From contig VBAC01000001.1 of the NCBI GenBank assembly GCA_005883305.1, forward strand, positions 558,001 to 622,000: a stretch of DNA of 64,000 nt, given 5' to 3'. The stretch comes from Alphaproteobacteria bacterium (lineage in GTDB: Bacteria; Pseudomonadota; Alphaproteobacteria; Sphingomonadales; Sphingomonadaceae). Below are positions 43,125 through 51,862 of the stretch, piece after piece (positions within the stretch are counted from its first letter, which is position 1; every line of letters starts with the position of its first letter). Made by a program: the position numbers and the translations under genes. The notes under the pieces were generated by a model. That model had not been told where the DNA came from. It did no database searches and worked only from the letters and a program-made list of their open reading frames with translations.

Positions 43125-44240
43125 TCACGCCTTCGGAGGCCTCAGCACGCAGCGGAAGCCGATGTGCGAGGTGGAGGTGTCGATCGGATGGGCGTGGCGG
43201 GCGGCCGGCCGATAGCGCCGGCAATAATTGGGGGCGCACAAATGCGAGCCGCCCTTCAGCACGCGCCGCGGGATCTGCAGCGGGTCCTCGGGCGCGACGC
43301 TCGCCCAGCGCTTGACCGTGCAGCAGACCTTGCTCGGCTCGTTCGGCGGATGGAACGCCCACCAGTCGGCGGTCCATTCCCAGACGTTGCCAATCATGTC
43401 GGAGAGACCATAGCCGTTGGCCGGAAAGGCGCCGACCGGCGAAGTCCTGGGCCACCCGTCCCGGCCGCTATTGTGGAACGGAAACGTCCCTTGCCAGATA
43501 TTCGCTTGCGGCGCGCCGTCCGGCTCGAGTTCCTCGCCCCACGCATATTCGGCTTCGTTCGCTCCGCCTTTGGCGGCGAACTCCCACTCCTTCTCGCTCG
43601 GCAGCTCCGCTCCCGCCCACGCCGCATAAGCCTCGACGTCGACCAGCGCGACGTGGACGACGGGGTGGTTTTCGAGCCCGTCGATCGAACTGCTGGGCCC
43701 GGTCGGATGGCGCCAGTCGGCGCCGCGCACGAACGCCCACCACAAATGGGGCTGCTCGAGGGGGATCGCGCGAACGCTCGGAATGAAGACCATCGAGCCG
43801 GCAGCCAGATTTTCCGCCGGCGCGTCGGGGAAATCCTCCGCGCGCGGCGCGCGTTCCGCGAACGTCACATAGCCGGATGCGGCCACGAAGCGCGCGAACT
43901 CGCTATTGGTGACCGGCGAGCGGTCGATCCAGAAACCCTCGGTCCGCACCCGCCGGCGAGGGCGTTCCTCGACATAATGGCGGTCCGAGCCCATCAGGAA
44001 GGCGCCGCCTTCGATCCACACCATGTCGCGTCCGGCGGCGGTTCCTTGCGGCCCTTCCCCGCTCCGCGGAGACGGCGCGTTCGGCGGCTCGGCGGGGTTC
44101 GTCTCGACCTCGGCTACGGATATGGCGAACTCGGATTGCTTCATCTTGGGCCCCGGCTGCTCGGAAGTTGCGTCGATCCCGCCGTCGTTCGGTGTTGGAA
44201 AGTCCGCCGAGACCTCGGGCCGATCCGCGGGACGGTCCAT
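43125..44240 (-). CDS. Formylglycine-generating enzyme family protein (SUMF1-type)
   Basis: Up to 371 residues; the enzyme domain begins at about residue 73 (MVWIEGGAFLMGSDRHY) and fills the rest. Landmarks are TNSEFARFVAASGYVT, ELPSEKEWEFAAKGG, NVWEWTADWW and the C-terminal KGGSHLCAPNYCRRYRPAAR, whose two cysteines five residues apart match the copper/active-site pair of true sulfatase-activating enzymes. It is therefore likely able to convert a sulfatase Cys to formylglycine, yet no sulfatase gene is in the window. The start is uncertain: 44240 (longest), 44144 (MKQSEF) or near the domain; none has a clear ribosome site. No signal peptide. Confidence 0.85.
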   Translation of the reverse strand: MDRPADRPEVSADFPTPNDGGIDATSEQPGPKMKQSEFAISVAEVETNPAEPPNAPSPRSGEGPQGTAAGRDMVWIEGGAFLMGSDRHYVEERPRRRVRTEGFWIDRSPVTNSEFARFVAASGYVTFAERAPRAEDFPDAPAENLAAGSMVFIPSVRAIPLEQPHLWWAFVRGADWRHPTGPSSSIDGLENHPVVHVALVDVEAYAAWAGAELPSEKEWEFAAKGGANEAEYAWGEELEPDGAPQANIWQGTFPFHNSGRDGWPRTSPVGAFPANGYGLSDMIGNVWEWTADWWAFHPPNEPSKVCCTVKRWASVAPEDPLQIPRRVLKGGSHLCAPNYCRRYRPAARHAHPIDTSTSHIGFRCVLRPPKA

Positions 44241-44374
44241 CGGGGAAAGGCCGGAGCCGAGCCGCTTTGAACCGAATCTTGCGGCAAAAATGGCGGGTAT
44301 CCGTCCCTAAGGGCCGCGAATCGAGCCGGATGAAGGCCCGGCCGCCTCGGCCCGAGAAAATTCCGGGCGCTCCT

Positions 44375-44392
44375 CGGGATTAATCCCGATGG
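44375..44392 (+). promoter_or_regulatory. Candidate response-regulator site upstream of a small membrane protein
   Basis: CGGGATTAATCCCG-ATGG, a perfect 14-bp dyad followed by ATGG and a GAGG stretch, ending 53 bp before ATG 44446. A CATTAG -10-like box begins 20 bp after the site. Best copy of the motif in the window; it also lies 135 bp upstream of the divergent formylglycine-enzyme gene. Confidence 0.65.
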
Positions 44393-44445
44393 AGGGGGGT
44401 GCCGCCGGTGGCCATTAGGGCCTCATCGAAAAGAGAAAGGACTCA

Positions 44446-44703
44446 ATGATGCGTTCCTCCTTCGTATCGGCGCTTGCCGCCATCAGCCTCGTCGCTGCGC
44501 CAACGGCCGCGATCGCCGCCACGTCCGGGAGTGCATCGGCGCTGTCGGTCGCCCACAATCCGGCGGTACGGGCCCAGGCGGGCATGACGAATCCGAACCA
44601 GATGGATGAGACCGGCTATATCCTGGTCGGAGTCGGGGTGGTCGCGGTGATCATCCTCCTCATCGTCCTGCTCGACGACGACGACGGTCCCCATAGCCCC
44701 TGA
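44446..44703 (+). CDS. Small exported or membrane protein
   Basis: An 85-residue protein with a signal peptide (SFVSALAAISLVAAPTAAIA, cleavage near AIAA-TSG), a short polar middle (NPNQMDETGYILVG) and a C-terminal membrane segment GVGVVAVIILLIVLLDDDDG ending in four aspartates. An AGAGAAAGG ribosome site precedes tandem ATGs. The arrangement suits a small stress-induced membrane protein. The dyad at 44375 suggests control by the local response regulator. A short CCTTCG/CGAAGG hairpin follows the stop at about 44706-44722. Confidence 0.8.
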   Translation: MMRSSFVSALAAISLVAAPTAAIAATSGSASALSVAHNPAVRAQAGMTNPNQMDETGYILVGVGVVAVIILLIVLLDDDDGPHSP

Positions 44704-44736
44704 GCCTTCGACAGGGCCGAAGGAGTTCGCGGGGGC

Positions 44737-44812
44737 TGGTGCCGGATGCAGGAATCGAACCCGCGACCTTCGGTTTACAAAACCGCTGCTCTACCAGCTG
44801 AGCTAATCCGGC
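44737..44812 (-). tRNA. tRNA-Thr (UGU)
   Basis: 76 nt including an encoded CCA. The leftward strand reads GCCGGATTAGCTCAGCTGG at the 5' end and pairs with CCGGC before CCA. The anticodon loop TTTGTAA gives anticodon UGU, reading ACA, and GGTTCGATTCC forms the T arm. Confidence 0.97.
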
Positions 44813-44834
44813 CTACGCACGCCGCCCAAATGGG

Positions 44835-45689
44835 CTAAGCGATGCCGAACGTCCAGCCCTCGGTTCGCGCGAGCTGGGCGGTGAGGCCCGGCGGGGCGAA
44901 AGCCTTGGGCCCCCCGGTCGCCAGCGCCCGCATCCCGGCCGCGGTCACAAGCGCATCCGTCTGGTGATCGTTGGGCTCGAAGCGCAGCCGGGCGGGCGCG
45001 CTTGCGAGGCCTTGCAGCGCGCGATTTAGCTCGGCCCGCGACCTCAGCTTGGTTCCCGGCATTCCGGCGCGGCGGAGATAGATTCGCGTGTAGATCTCGA
45101 CCACGACGCTGCCCCGCGCCGGCAGCGGGTCCATCGGCCAGATCGCGACCTTGCCATTCAGGCGATGGAGCAGCCGCATTCCCGAAAAGCTGGCCTTGGC
45201 GACCTGGGCGGCTCCGATCGCGTCATAGGCGCTCGCGGTCTTGCGGCCGCCCAGGGCGTTGAGCCGCCGGTCGCAGGCACGGAAATGCATGAAGCGGGCC
45301 TTCTCGCCGTCGGCGGCGCCGAAATAGAAATGGCGGCGATGCGATCGCTCGAGGAAGCTCGCGGCGCCCAGATCCTCGTCCTCGCTCAAAGCGTCGACAT
45401 AGGCCCAGAAGGCCCTGGCCTCGGCGGGCACCCCCGCTTCGCCCGGCAGATATTCGCCGCGCTCGGCGATCGGCGGAGCGAAGCTGAAATCGAAGCCGAA
45501 CAGGGTCGGCGCCTCGGCCGCGGCCCCGATCAGCCAATCGAGCACTTCGGTGCGCGACCAGATATGGCCCGGGCGCACGAGGCGGGGCGGAGAATCGCCG
45601 GCGCCCGCCATCGCGACGGCGATGCCCTTGTGCTTCCTCCCCTTGGCGCCGGACCAGTCGATCGCGGCGTAGCGTTCGAACCGCGTCAC
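44835..45689 (-). CDS. Predicted RNase H-fold nuclease-like protein (DUF429-like), function unknown
   Basis: A 284-residue protein not firmly assigned. The N-terminus YAAIDWSGAKGRKHKGIAVA looks like the first strand of an RNase H fold with an Asp, followed by LFGFDFSFAPP with a second Asp; a later acidic residue occurs in VVVEIYTRIYL, and the end NDHQTDALVTAAGMRAL places Asp in the final helix. This is the pattern of DUF429-type predicted nucleases. Overlaps the downstream-coupled YjbR gene by 4 bp (ATGA), forming a unit with it and rarA. Confidence 0.7.
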   Translation of the reverse strand: MTRFERYAAIDWSGAKGRKHKGIAVAMAGAGDSPPRLVRPGHIWSRTEVLDWLIGAAAEAPTLFGFDFSFAPPIAERGEYLPGEAGVPAEARAFWAYVDALSEDEDLGAASFLERSHRRHFYFGAADGEKARFMHFRACDRRLNALGGRKTASAYDAIGAAQVAKASFSGMRLLHRLNGKVAIWPMDPLPARGSVVVEIYTRIYLRRAGMPGTKLRSRAELNRALQGLASAPARLRFEPNDHQTDALVTAAGMRALATGGPKAFAPPGLTAQLARTEGWTFGIA

Positions 45690-46048
45690 TTCTTCTTCCG
45701 CGGCGTCGCCTTCGGCCTGGCGGCGGTCCAGTCGCGCGAGCGGCGGATCGTCTCGCGGACCCGCTCCTGATCCGGGCTGTCGAAGCGGATCAACACCGCG
45801 GGCCAGCCTTCGTAATGCGGGCTTTGCCAGAATGTGCCCGGATCGGTCTCCTTCAATATCTCGACCGTATCCATGTCGATCGCGATGCCGAACGAGGTCT
45901 CTACTTCGTGGCCCGTGTAGAGGAAGGCGCGGCCGTTCGAGGCGACCTTGACCGCCGGCTTGCCGTAGCTCGTCGAAAGCTCGGTGTCCGGCAGGGTCAG
46001 CGCAAAGGCGACGGCGTCGTCGAAGCTTCGGATCGGCTCATTCGCCAT
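45686..46048 (-). CDS. MmcQ/YjbR family protein
   Basis: A 120-residue single-domain protein of the MmcQ/YjbR (double-winged CyaY-like) family: FDDAVAFALTLPDTELSTSY, GKPAVKVASNGRAFLYTG, and a C-terminal helix with DWTAARPKATPRKKK. Members are presumed DNA-binding from structure; the exact role is unknown. The basic tail supports nucleic-acid contact. Overlaps rarA upstream by 11 bp and the RNase H-like gene downstream by 4 bp, so likely co-expressed with DNA-repair-related rarA. Confidence 0.88.
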   Translation of the reverse strand: MANEPIRSFDDAVAFALTLPDTELSTSYGKPAVKVASNGRAFLYTGHEVETSFGIAIDMDTVEILKETDPGTFWQSPHYEGWPAVLIRFDSPDQERVRETIRRSRDWTAARPKATPRKKK

Positions 46049-47366
46049 CGCGGATCGCCTTGCGCTGCTCCTCCCACCAGGCCATTCGCTCGGCGATTCG
46101 CTTTTCGAGCCCGCGGTCGGTCGGCGTGTAGAAGGTCTGCGGCTCCATCTCCTCGGGCCAGTAATCGTCGCCCGAAAAGCCGCCCTCGGAATCGTGGTCG
46201 TACTGATAGCCCTTGCCGTAGCCGATCTGCTTCATCAGCTTGGTCGGCGCGTTGAGGATGTTCTTCGGCGGCATCAGCGACCCGGTCTCCTTCGCGCTTC
46301 GCCAGGCCGCCTTCTGCGCCACGTAGACCGCGTTCGATTTGGGCGCTGTGGCGAGATAGAGGCAGGCCTGGACGATCGCCAGCTCGCCCTCGGGAGAGCC
46401 GAGGAAATCGTAAGCGTCCTTGGCGGCGATGCACTGGGCCAGGGCATTGGGGTCGGCGAGGCCGATATCCTCGCTCGCCGCGCGGGTCAGTCGGCGCAGC
46501 AGATAGAGCGGCTCCTCGCCGGCCGTCAGCATCCGCGCGAGATAGTAGAGCGCGGCCTGCGGGTCCGAGCCGCGGATCGCTTTGTGAAGCGCGGAGATGA
46601 GGTTGTAATGGCCCTCGCGGTCCTTGTCGTAGACCGCGACCCGGCGGTGAAGCAAAGCGGCCAGCTCGGCCGGCGCCAGCGGCTCGGCGAGCTCGATCGA
46701 GAACAAGGTCTCGGCCTGGTTTAGCAGGAAGCGGCCATCCCCGTCGGCCGTTGCGACGAGCGCGTCGCGGGCCTCCGGAGTCAGCGGCAGCGGACGGCCC
46801 ATCAGCTCTTCGGCGCGGTCGAGCAGCTTGCAGAGAGCCGGGGCGTCGAGCCGGTTGAGGATCAGCACCTGCCCGCGCGAGAGCAAGGCGGCGTTGAGCT
46901 CGAAGCTGGGATTCTCGGTCGTCGCTCCGACCAGGACGACCGTGCCGTCCTCGACATAGGGGAGGAAGCCGTCCTGCTGGGCGCGGTTGAAGCGGTGGAT
47001 CTCGTCCACGAAGAGCAAGGTCTGCCGGCCGAGCTTGCGGTGCTCGCGCGCCTCGGCGAACACTTTCTTCAAATCGGCGACGCCCGAGAAGACCGCGGAG
47101 ATGGCGACGAAACGCATGCCCACCGCGTCGGCGAGCAGCCGGGCGATGGTGGTCTTGCCGGTGCCCGGCGGCCCCCACAGGATCATCGACGAAAGCTTGC
47201 CGGCCGCGACCATGCGCCCGATCGCGCCGTCCGGCCCGGTCAGATGCTCTTGGCCGACGACGTCGTCGAGCCGCTGGGGCCGGAGGCGGTCGGCGAGCGG
47301 CGCGTCGTCGCTCGGCGCCTCGGGGGCGTCGGGCTGGGCCGGCTCGTTCTGAAAAAGGTCAGCCAC
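46038..47366 (-). CDS. rarA: Replication-associated recombination protein RarA (MgsA)
   Basis: AAA+ ATPase acting at stalled replication forks. The 442 residues contain Walker A GPPGTGKTTIA, Walker B FVDEIHRFNRAQQD, sensor 1 GATTENPSFELN, the sensor 2 region, and the C-terminal tetramerisation domain (GSDPQAALYYLARMLTAGEE, YGKGYQYDHDSEGGFSGDD). The N-terminus (LFQNEPAQ, PLADRLRPQRLDDVVGQEHL) is typical. ATG 47366 begins 9 bp after the stop of the upstream M28 peptidase gene, so they may share a transcript. Confidence 0.95.
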   Translation of the reverse strand: MADLFQNEPAQPDAPEAPSDDAPLADRLRPQRLDDVVGQEHLTGPDGAIGRMVAAGKLSSMILWGPPGTGKTTIARLLADAVGMRFVAISAVFSGVADLKKVFAEAREHRKLGRQTLLFVDEIHRFNRAQQDGFLPYVEDGTVVLVGATTENPSFELNAALLSRGQVLILNRLDAPALCKLLDRAEELMGRPLPLTPEARDALVATADGDGRFLLNQAETLFSIELAEPLAPAELAALLHRRVAVYDKDREGHYNLISALHKAIRGSDPQAALYYLARMLTAGEEPLYLLRRLTRAASEDIGLADPNALAQCIAAKDAYDFLGSPEGELAIVQACLYLATAPKSNAVYVAQKAAWRSAKETGSLMPPKNILNAPTKLMKQIGYGKGYQYDHDSEGGFSGDDYWPEEMEPQTFYTPTDRGLEKRIAERMAWWEEQRKAIRDGE

Positions 47367-47375
47367 CGGAGCCGC

Positions 47376-49550
47376 TTAGAACCGCGCCCGGCCGATCGCA
47401 ATCGTCGCGTCCGGCCCATATTGCGGCCGGGCCGTCGCCGGGCGGGCGCGCACCAGCGGCGCGGCGGCGGGCGGAAGGCCGCTGCGCGTGCCGACGATGG
47501 TGAAATCGACGGGACCGGCCGTGCCGAGGAGGACGTCGATCTCGGCCCCCTCGCAGGCGCGCCCGACGCAGCGAACGGCATATTTGTCCGCGTCCGCCCC
47601 CTCGCCAAAGCGCTGCAGGAAAGCGGCCGCTCCCGCCGCCCGAAGACGCGCCTCGGCCGGAGCGATCAGCGAGAAGCTCTGCGCGCCGTTCATCGCGAGC
47701 CGAAGCCGGATCCGCCGTCCGCCCGGTATGGGAGCCTGGCCAACGAGCGTCACCGATGGGACCGCGACGGCTATGGGCGGCGCGGGGGTGGCCCAGCGGC
47801 GGCGGGCCGTGTAGGGCATCTCGGTGCGCTCCCAGGCGGCGTCGAACGGCACCGGCGCGCCGTCATTGTTGACTGCGAAGCGGCCCGTATGGGCCGCCTC
47901 GTCCCAGGCATATTCGATGGTGAAGAGCTGCTGCCTCTCGGCGCTGTAGGCCGGGGCGAGCCCGGCGCCGAGCCAGGCGGCGAGCGCGACCGCGGCCGCC
48001 GCCCGCGCGCGGAGGAGCGGCCGAAGTTCGATCAAAGCCGGCAGAAGGATCAGCGCGCCCAGTGGGGCGAAGGCCCAGAAGGGGCCGCCGTTCATCAGCT
48101 CCTCGAACAGGCCGAGCGCCGGCCCGAAAGTGAGGTAGAGCAGGAGCGCGGCGAGGATCGCTCCGGCCTTTTCCGCCCGGCGGAGCCATCGCTTTCCGGC
48201 CATTCCGAGGGCGGCGACGAGCGGCGGGAGGAGGAAGTAGATCGCCCCGCCCGGCGCGACGAAGCTGAGCGCCGCGCCCAAAAGGGTGAAGACCAGCCAG
48301 AAGGCGGGGCGCAGCCTTGTCCGCTCCGGCGTTCCGGCGACGAGGAGCAGGGAAAGGGCACAGGCGGCCAGCGCGGTCGCATAGACCGCCGTGGTCGTCG
48401 CCGGGGGAAAGGCGCGCCAATAGTCGCCGGGGCGAAGCAGCTGGACGATCCACTGGCCGGCCAAGGCGAGCCCGGCAGATCCGGCGAGCGCCGCCGCCAT
48501 CGCAAGGAGCGGCCGGCCGAGCGCTCGCCGACGCCATCCTTCGATCAGGAAAAAAAGGATCAGAATGCCAAGCATTACCAGTCCGAACATCATCGGCAGG
48601 ACGACGAAGCCGCGCCCCAGAATGTCGGTGTAGAGCCGCTCGCCGCTCGCCGCCGGCACCGCGCCCGAAGCGGCGAGCTCGGCGACGGCGAGCGCCTGGT
48701 CGCCCATATGCTGCAAGCTGCGATGGTCGAGCGCGGCGAGCGTGTCTCCGGCGCTGTGATAGCGGGTCTCGTTGCCGATTACCGCGAAGTTGAGGATCGT
48801 CCAGGGACGCGCGTCGAACACCGCGACGTCGGTGGAATTGGGGATCAGCGCGTAGAGGCCGGTCGAGAGCGAATTGGCCATCGGGCGGGCCGCGGAGGCG
48901 CGGTAGAGAGCGATCGCGGCGCCGTTGGGCCGGCTGGTCTCGAACATGATCGCCGGGCCGTTCACCCCGCGCGATTCGAGGTTGATCGCGGTGTCGACCC
49001 GGGCCGCCAGGGGATCGCGGTCGAGGAAGGCGCGAGCGCCGAGCAGCCCCATCTCCTCGCCTTCGTCGAACAGGAAGGTGACGGGCCGGGCGAGGCGCTT
49101 CCCGCGCAAATTGACGGCGATTTCCAGCATGGCCGCGACTCCGATCCCGTCGTCCGACGCGCCGGGGCCGGCGAAGGTGGAATCATAGTGGGAGACGAGC
49201 AGCAGGTGCTTTCCTTGCGCCGGGCCGATCGTGGCCACCAGGTTGCGCACCCGGGCGCAGCTCACATTGCGGTTGCGGCGGAAGCCGTTGCAGGCGAAAT
49301 CGTCGGTCACGCGCGGGTTCAGGCCCACCGCGCGCATCTCGGCGATCAGCCGCTCGCGGACGGCGTCGCCCGCGGCGCTGTCCGCCGGGTGCGGCCGCTC
49401 GTCGCCCAAAATGCGCGCCAGCCGCTCCGCCGCTCGGTCGGCGTTGAAGCCGGGACCGCCGGGAGAGGGAAGGGCGATCAGCGAGCCCTTGAGCGCCATC
49501 GCCGCCAGCAAGGCGAGCGCCGCGATCAGCATCAGCCCCGCCCGCCTCAT
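47376..49550 (-). CDS. M28-family zinc peptidase with multiple membrane segments
   Basis: A 724-residue protein. An N-terminal membrane anchor is followed by an M28 aminopeptidase-like domain (about 40-310): SHYDSTFAGPGASDDGIGVA, FLFDEGEEMGLLGARAFLDR and the later metal ligands near TDVAVFDARPWTILNFAVIG. Then come about eight membrane helices (about 325-545) and a soluble C-terminal beta domain. The layout resembles Fxna/ERMP1-like and bacterial membrane M28 proteins; the substrate is unknown. ATG 49550 gives a clean anchor. First gene of a leftward unit with rarA. Confidence 0.88.
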   Translation of the reverse strand: MRRAGLMLIAALALLAAMALKGSLIALPSPGGPGFNADRAAERLARILGDERPHPADSAAGDAVRERLIAEMRAVGLNPRVTDDFACNGFRRNRNVSCARVRNLVATIGPAQGKHLLLVSHYDSTFAGPGASDDGIGVAAMLEIAVNLRGKRLARPVTFLFDEGEEMGLLGARAFLDRDPLAARVDTAINLESRGVNGPAIMFETSRPNGAAIALYRASAARPMANSLSTGLYALIPNSTDVAVFDARPWTILNFAVIGNETRYHSAGDTLAALDHRSLQHMGDQALAVAELAASGAVPAASGERLYTDILGRGFVVLPMMFGLVMLGILILFFLIEGWRRRALGRPLLAMAAALAGSAGLALAGQWIVQLLRPGDYWRAFPPATTTAVYATALAACALSLLLVAGTPERTRLRPAFWLVFTLLGAALSFVAPGGAIYFLLPPLVAALGMAGKRWLRRAEKAGAILAALLLYLTFGPALGLFEELMNGGPFWAFAPLGALILLPALIELRPLLRARAAAAVALAAWLGAGLAPAYSAERQQLFTIEYAWDEAAHTGRFAVNNDGAPVPFDAAWERTEMPYTARRRWATPAPPIAVAVPSVTLVGQAPIPGGRRIRLRLAMNGAQSFSLIAPAEARLRAAGAAAFLQRFGEGADADKYAVRCVGRACEGAEIDVLLGTAGPVDFTIVGTRSGLPPAAAPLVRARPATARPQYGPDATIAIGRARF

Positions 49551-49645
49551 GTGCCCGCCCCTTTTTTCCCGTCCCTCTTAGGGCCATATCGCTTCCGCGG
49601 CCATCTTGCGATAGGGCGGCGCTGCCTCGAAATCGGAGAGACGAA

Positions 49646-50674
49646 ATGGGTTACCGGATGGTCGTGGTCGGCGCGACCGGCAATGTCGGCCGCGAGATGC
49701 TCAACATCCTCGCCGAACGCCAGTTTCCGATCGACGAGATCGCTGCGGTCGCCTCGCCGCGCTCGACCGGCGACATCATCGATTTCGGCGACAGCGGCCA
49801 GGAATTGAAGGTCCGCAACATCGAGCATTTCGATTTCGCCGGCTGGGACATCGCTTTGTTCGCCGCGGGGAGCGCGGTTTCGATGAAATATGCGCCGATC
49901 GCCGCCGCGGCGGGCTGCACGGTGATCGACAACAGCTCCTATTTCCGGATGGATCCGGACGTTCCGCTGATCGTGCCCGAGGTGAATCCCGAGGCGATCG
50001 CCGGCTATGCGAAGCGGGGCATCATCGCCAATCCGAACTGCTCGACTGCCCAGATGGTGGTGGCCTTAAAGCCGCTTCACGACGCGGCGAAGATCAAGCG
50101 CGTGGTGGTCGCCACGTACCAGTCGGTCTCGGGCGCCGGCAAAGCGGGGATGGACGAGCTGTTCGAGCAGAGCCGCAACATCTTCGTCGGCGATTCCAAC
50201 GAGCCGGCGAAATTCACCAAGCAGATCGCCTTCAACGTGATCCCGCACATCGACGACTTCCTCGACGACGGCTCGACGAAGGAGGAGTGGAAGATGGTGG
50301 TCGAGACCAAGAAGATCCTCGATCCCAAGATCAAGGTCACCGCGACCTGCGTTCGCGTTCCGGTCTTCGTCGGCCATTCGGAGGCGATCAACATCGAGTT
50401 CGAAAACGAGATTTCGGCCGACGAGGCGCGCTCGATCCTTCGCGAGGCGCCCGGAATCATGCTCGTCGACAAGCGCGAGGACGGCGGATACGTGACCCCG
50501 GTCGAATGCGTCGGCGATTACGCCACCTTCATCAGCCGCGTGCGCGAGGACAGCACGGTCGACAACGGCCTGTCGCTCTGGTGCGTCTCGGACAATCTTC
50601 GGAAGGGCGCGGCGCTCAACGCGGTCCAGATCGCCGAGCTGCTCGGCCGCAAGCACCTCAAGAAGGCGGCCTGA
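49646..50674 (+). CDS. asd: Aspartate-semialdehyde dehydrogenase
   Basis: Reduces aspartyl phosphate to aspartate semialdehyde for lysine, threonine, methionine and diaminopimelate synthesis. The 342 residues have the NADP fold VVVGATGNVGREML, catalytic Cys132 in IANPNCSTAQMV, the substrate-binding Arg/Glu region (TATCVRVPVFVGHSEAINIE) and the C-terminal SDNLRKGAALNAVQIAEL. Preceded by a GGAGAGAC ribosome site. A mosaic of palindromes follows the stop. Confidence 0.96.
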   Translation: MGYRMVVVGATGNVGREMLNILAERQFPIDEIAAVASPRSTGDIIDFGDSGQELKVRNIEHFDFAGWDIALFAAGSAVSMKYAPIAAAAGCTVIDNSSYFRMDPDVPLIVPEVNPEAIAGYAKRGIIANPNCSTAQMVVALKPLHDAAKIKRVVVATYQSVSGAGKAGMDELFEQSRNIFVGDSNEPAKFTKQIAFNVIPHIDDFLDDGSTKEEWKMVVETKKILDPKIKVTATCVRVPVFVGHSEAINIEFENEISADEARSILREAPGIMLVDKREDGGYVTPVECVGDYATFISRVREDSTVDNGLSLWCVSDNLRKGAALNAVQIAELLGRKHLKKAA

Positions 50675-50680
50675 GCCTTT

Positions 50681-50800
50681 CCTCCCCTGCATTTGCAGGG
50701 GAGGGGGACCATGCGAAGCATGGTGGAGGGGCCTCTTGCCGTGGAAGAACCCCCTCCACCGCGCTACGCGCGGTCCCCCTCCCCGCGAAATCGCGGGGAG
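50681..50800. repeat. Mosaic of palindromic intergenic repeats
   Basis: Consecutive hairpins between asd and a convergent gene: CCTCCCCTGC-ATTT-GCAGGGGAGG (50681-50704), ACCATGC-GAA-GCATGGT (50708-50724), long GGTGGAGGG/CCCTCCACC arms (50722-50730, 50752-50760), an ACCGCG-type arm, and CCCCGCG-AAAT-CGCGGGG near the end. Such GGAGGGGGACC / GGTCCCCCTCC mosaics are common between sphingomonad and Caulobacter genes and probably stop both transcripts. Confidence 0.85.
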
Positions 50801-50802
50801 GA

Positions 50803-51765
50803 TTATCGGCTCGTCAGCTCCGCTCTCGCCTCGGCATATTCCGCGATCAGCTGGGCGACATAGTCCGCCGCCGGGCGCACCCTGTCGATCGCCCCTATGC
50901 CCTGGCCCGAGCCCCAGATGTCCCGCCAGGCCTTGGCCTTGGATCCCTCGCCGGTGCCGAAATCCATCGTGCTGAGGTCCCCTTCGGGCAGGTTGTTCGG
51001 GTCCAGCCCCGCGGCCATGATCGATGCCTTCAGGTAATTGCCGTGAACGCCGGTGAACAGGCTCGAATAGACGATGTCGTCGGCGCGGCCTTCGCAGATT
51101 CCCTGCTTGTAGGCGTCGGGGGCATTGGCCTCGGCGGTGGCGATGAAGGGCGAGCCGATATAGCCCAGGTCCGCGCCCATCGCCTGAGCGGCGAGGATCG
51201 CGCGGCCGGTGGCGATCGCGCCCGACAGGATCAGCGGCCCGTCGAACCAGTCGCGTATCTCCTGGACCAGGGCGAAGGGCGAAAGCCGCCCGGCATGGCC
51301 GCCTGCGCCCGCGGCGACGGCGATGATCCCGTCCGCGCCTTTCTCGATCGCCTTGCGGGCGAAGCGGTCGTTGATGATGTCGTGGAGCGTGATCCCGCCC
51401 CAGGAGTGAACCGCCTGGTTGACCTCCACCAGCGCGCCCAGCGAGGTGATGACGACCGGCACCTTCCACTTGGCGCAGGTCGCCATGTCCTCCTGCAGCC
51501 GGGCGTTGGAGCGGTGGACGATCTGGTTGACGGCGAAGGGCGCGGCGGGCGCTTCGGGATGGTCGCGGTCCCACGCGGCCAGTTCCTCGGTGATCCGGTG
51601 AAGCCATTCGTCGAGCAGGCTCTGTGGCCGGGCGTTGAGCGCCGGAAAGGAGCCGACGATCCCCGCCTTGCACTGGGCGATGACCAGATCGGGATTGGAG
51701 ATGATGAACAAGGGCGCGCCGATCGCGGGCAGGCGCAGGCGGTTGAACAGGGGGGGCAGGCTCAT
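50803..51765 (-). CDS. Nitronate monooxygenase-family flavoprotein
   Basis: FMN-dependent oxidation of alkyl nitronates (2-nitropropane dioxygenase family). The 320 residues form a TIM barrel with the N-terminal PAIGAPLFIISNPDLV, the FMN-binding IAVAAGAGGHAGRLSPFALV including the catalytic-position His, and GAIATGRAILAAQAMGADL. The start MSLPPLFNRLRLP at 51765 is chosen over the open upstream frame. The natural substrate is not known. Convergent with asd across the repeat mosaic. Confidence 0.9.
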   Translation of the reverse strand: MSLPPLFNRLRLPAIGAPLFIISNPDLVIAQCKAGIVGSFPALNARPQSLLDEWLHRITEELAAWDRDHPEAPAAPFAVNQIVHRSNARLQEDMATCAKWKVPVVITSLGALVEVNQAVHSWGGITLHDIINDRFARKAIEKGADGIIAVAAGAGGHAGRLSPFALVQEIRDWFDGPLILSGAIATGRAILAAQAMGADLGYIGSPFIATAEANAPDAYKQGICEGRADDIVYSSLFTGVHGNYLKASIMAAGLDPNNLPEGDLSTMDFGTGEGSKAKAWRDIWGSGQGIGAIDRVRPAADYVAQLIAEYAEARAELTSR

Positions 51766-51862
51766 GCCGCCTGCGTAACGGAGCGGGAGGGCCAAGTCAC
51801 CCCTTCGCGGCGGACGCTTCCCCATTGACGCGCGCAGGATTTCCACGCTTTAACAACACTCT

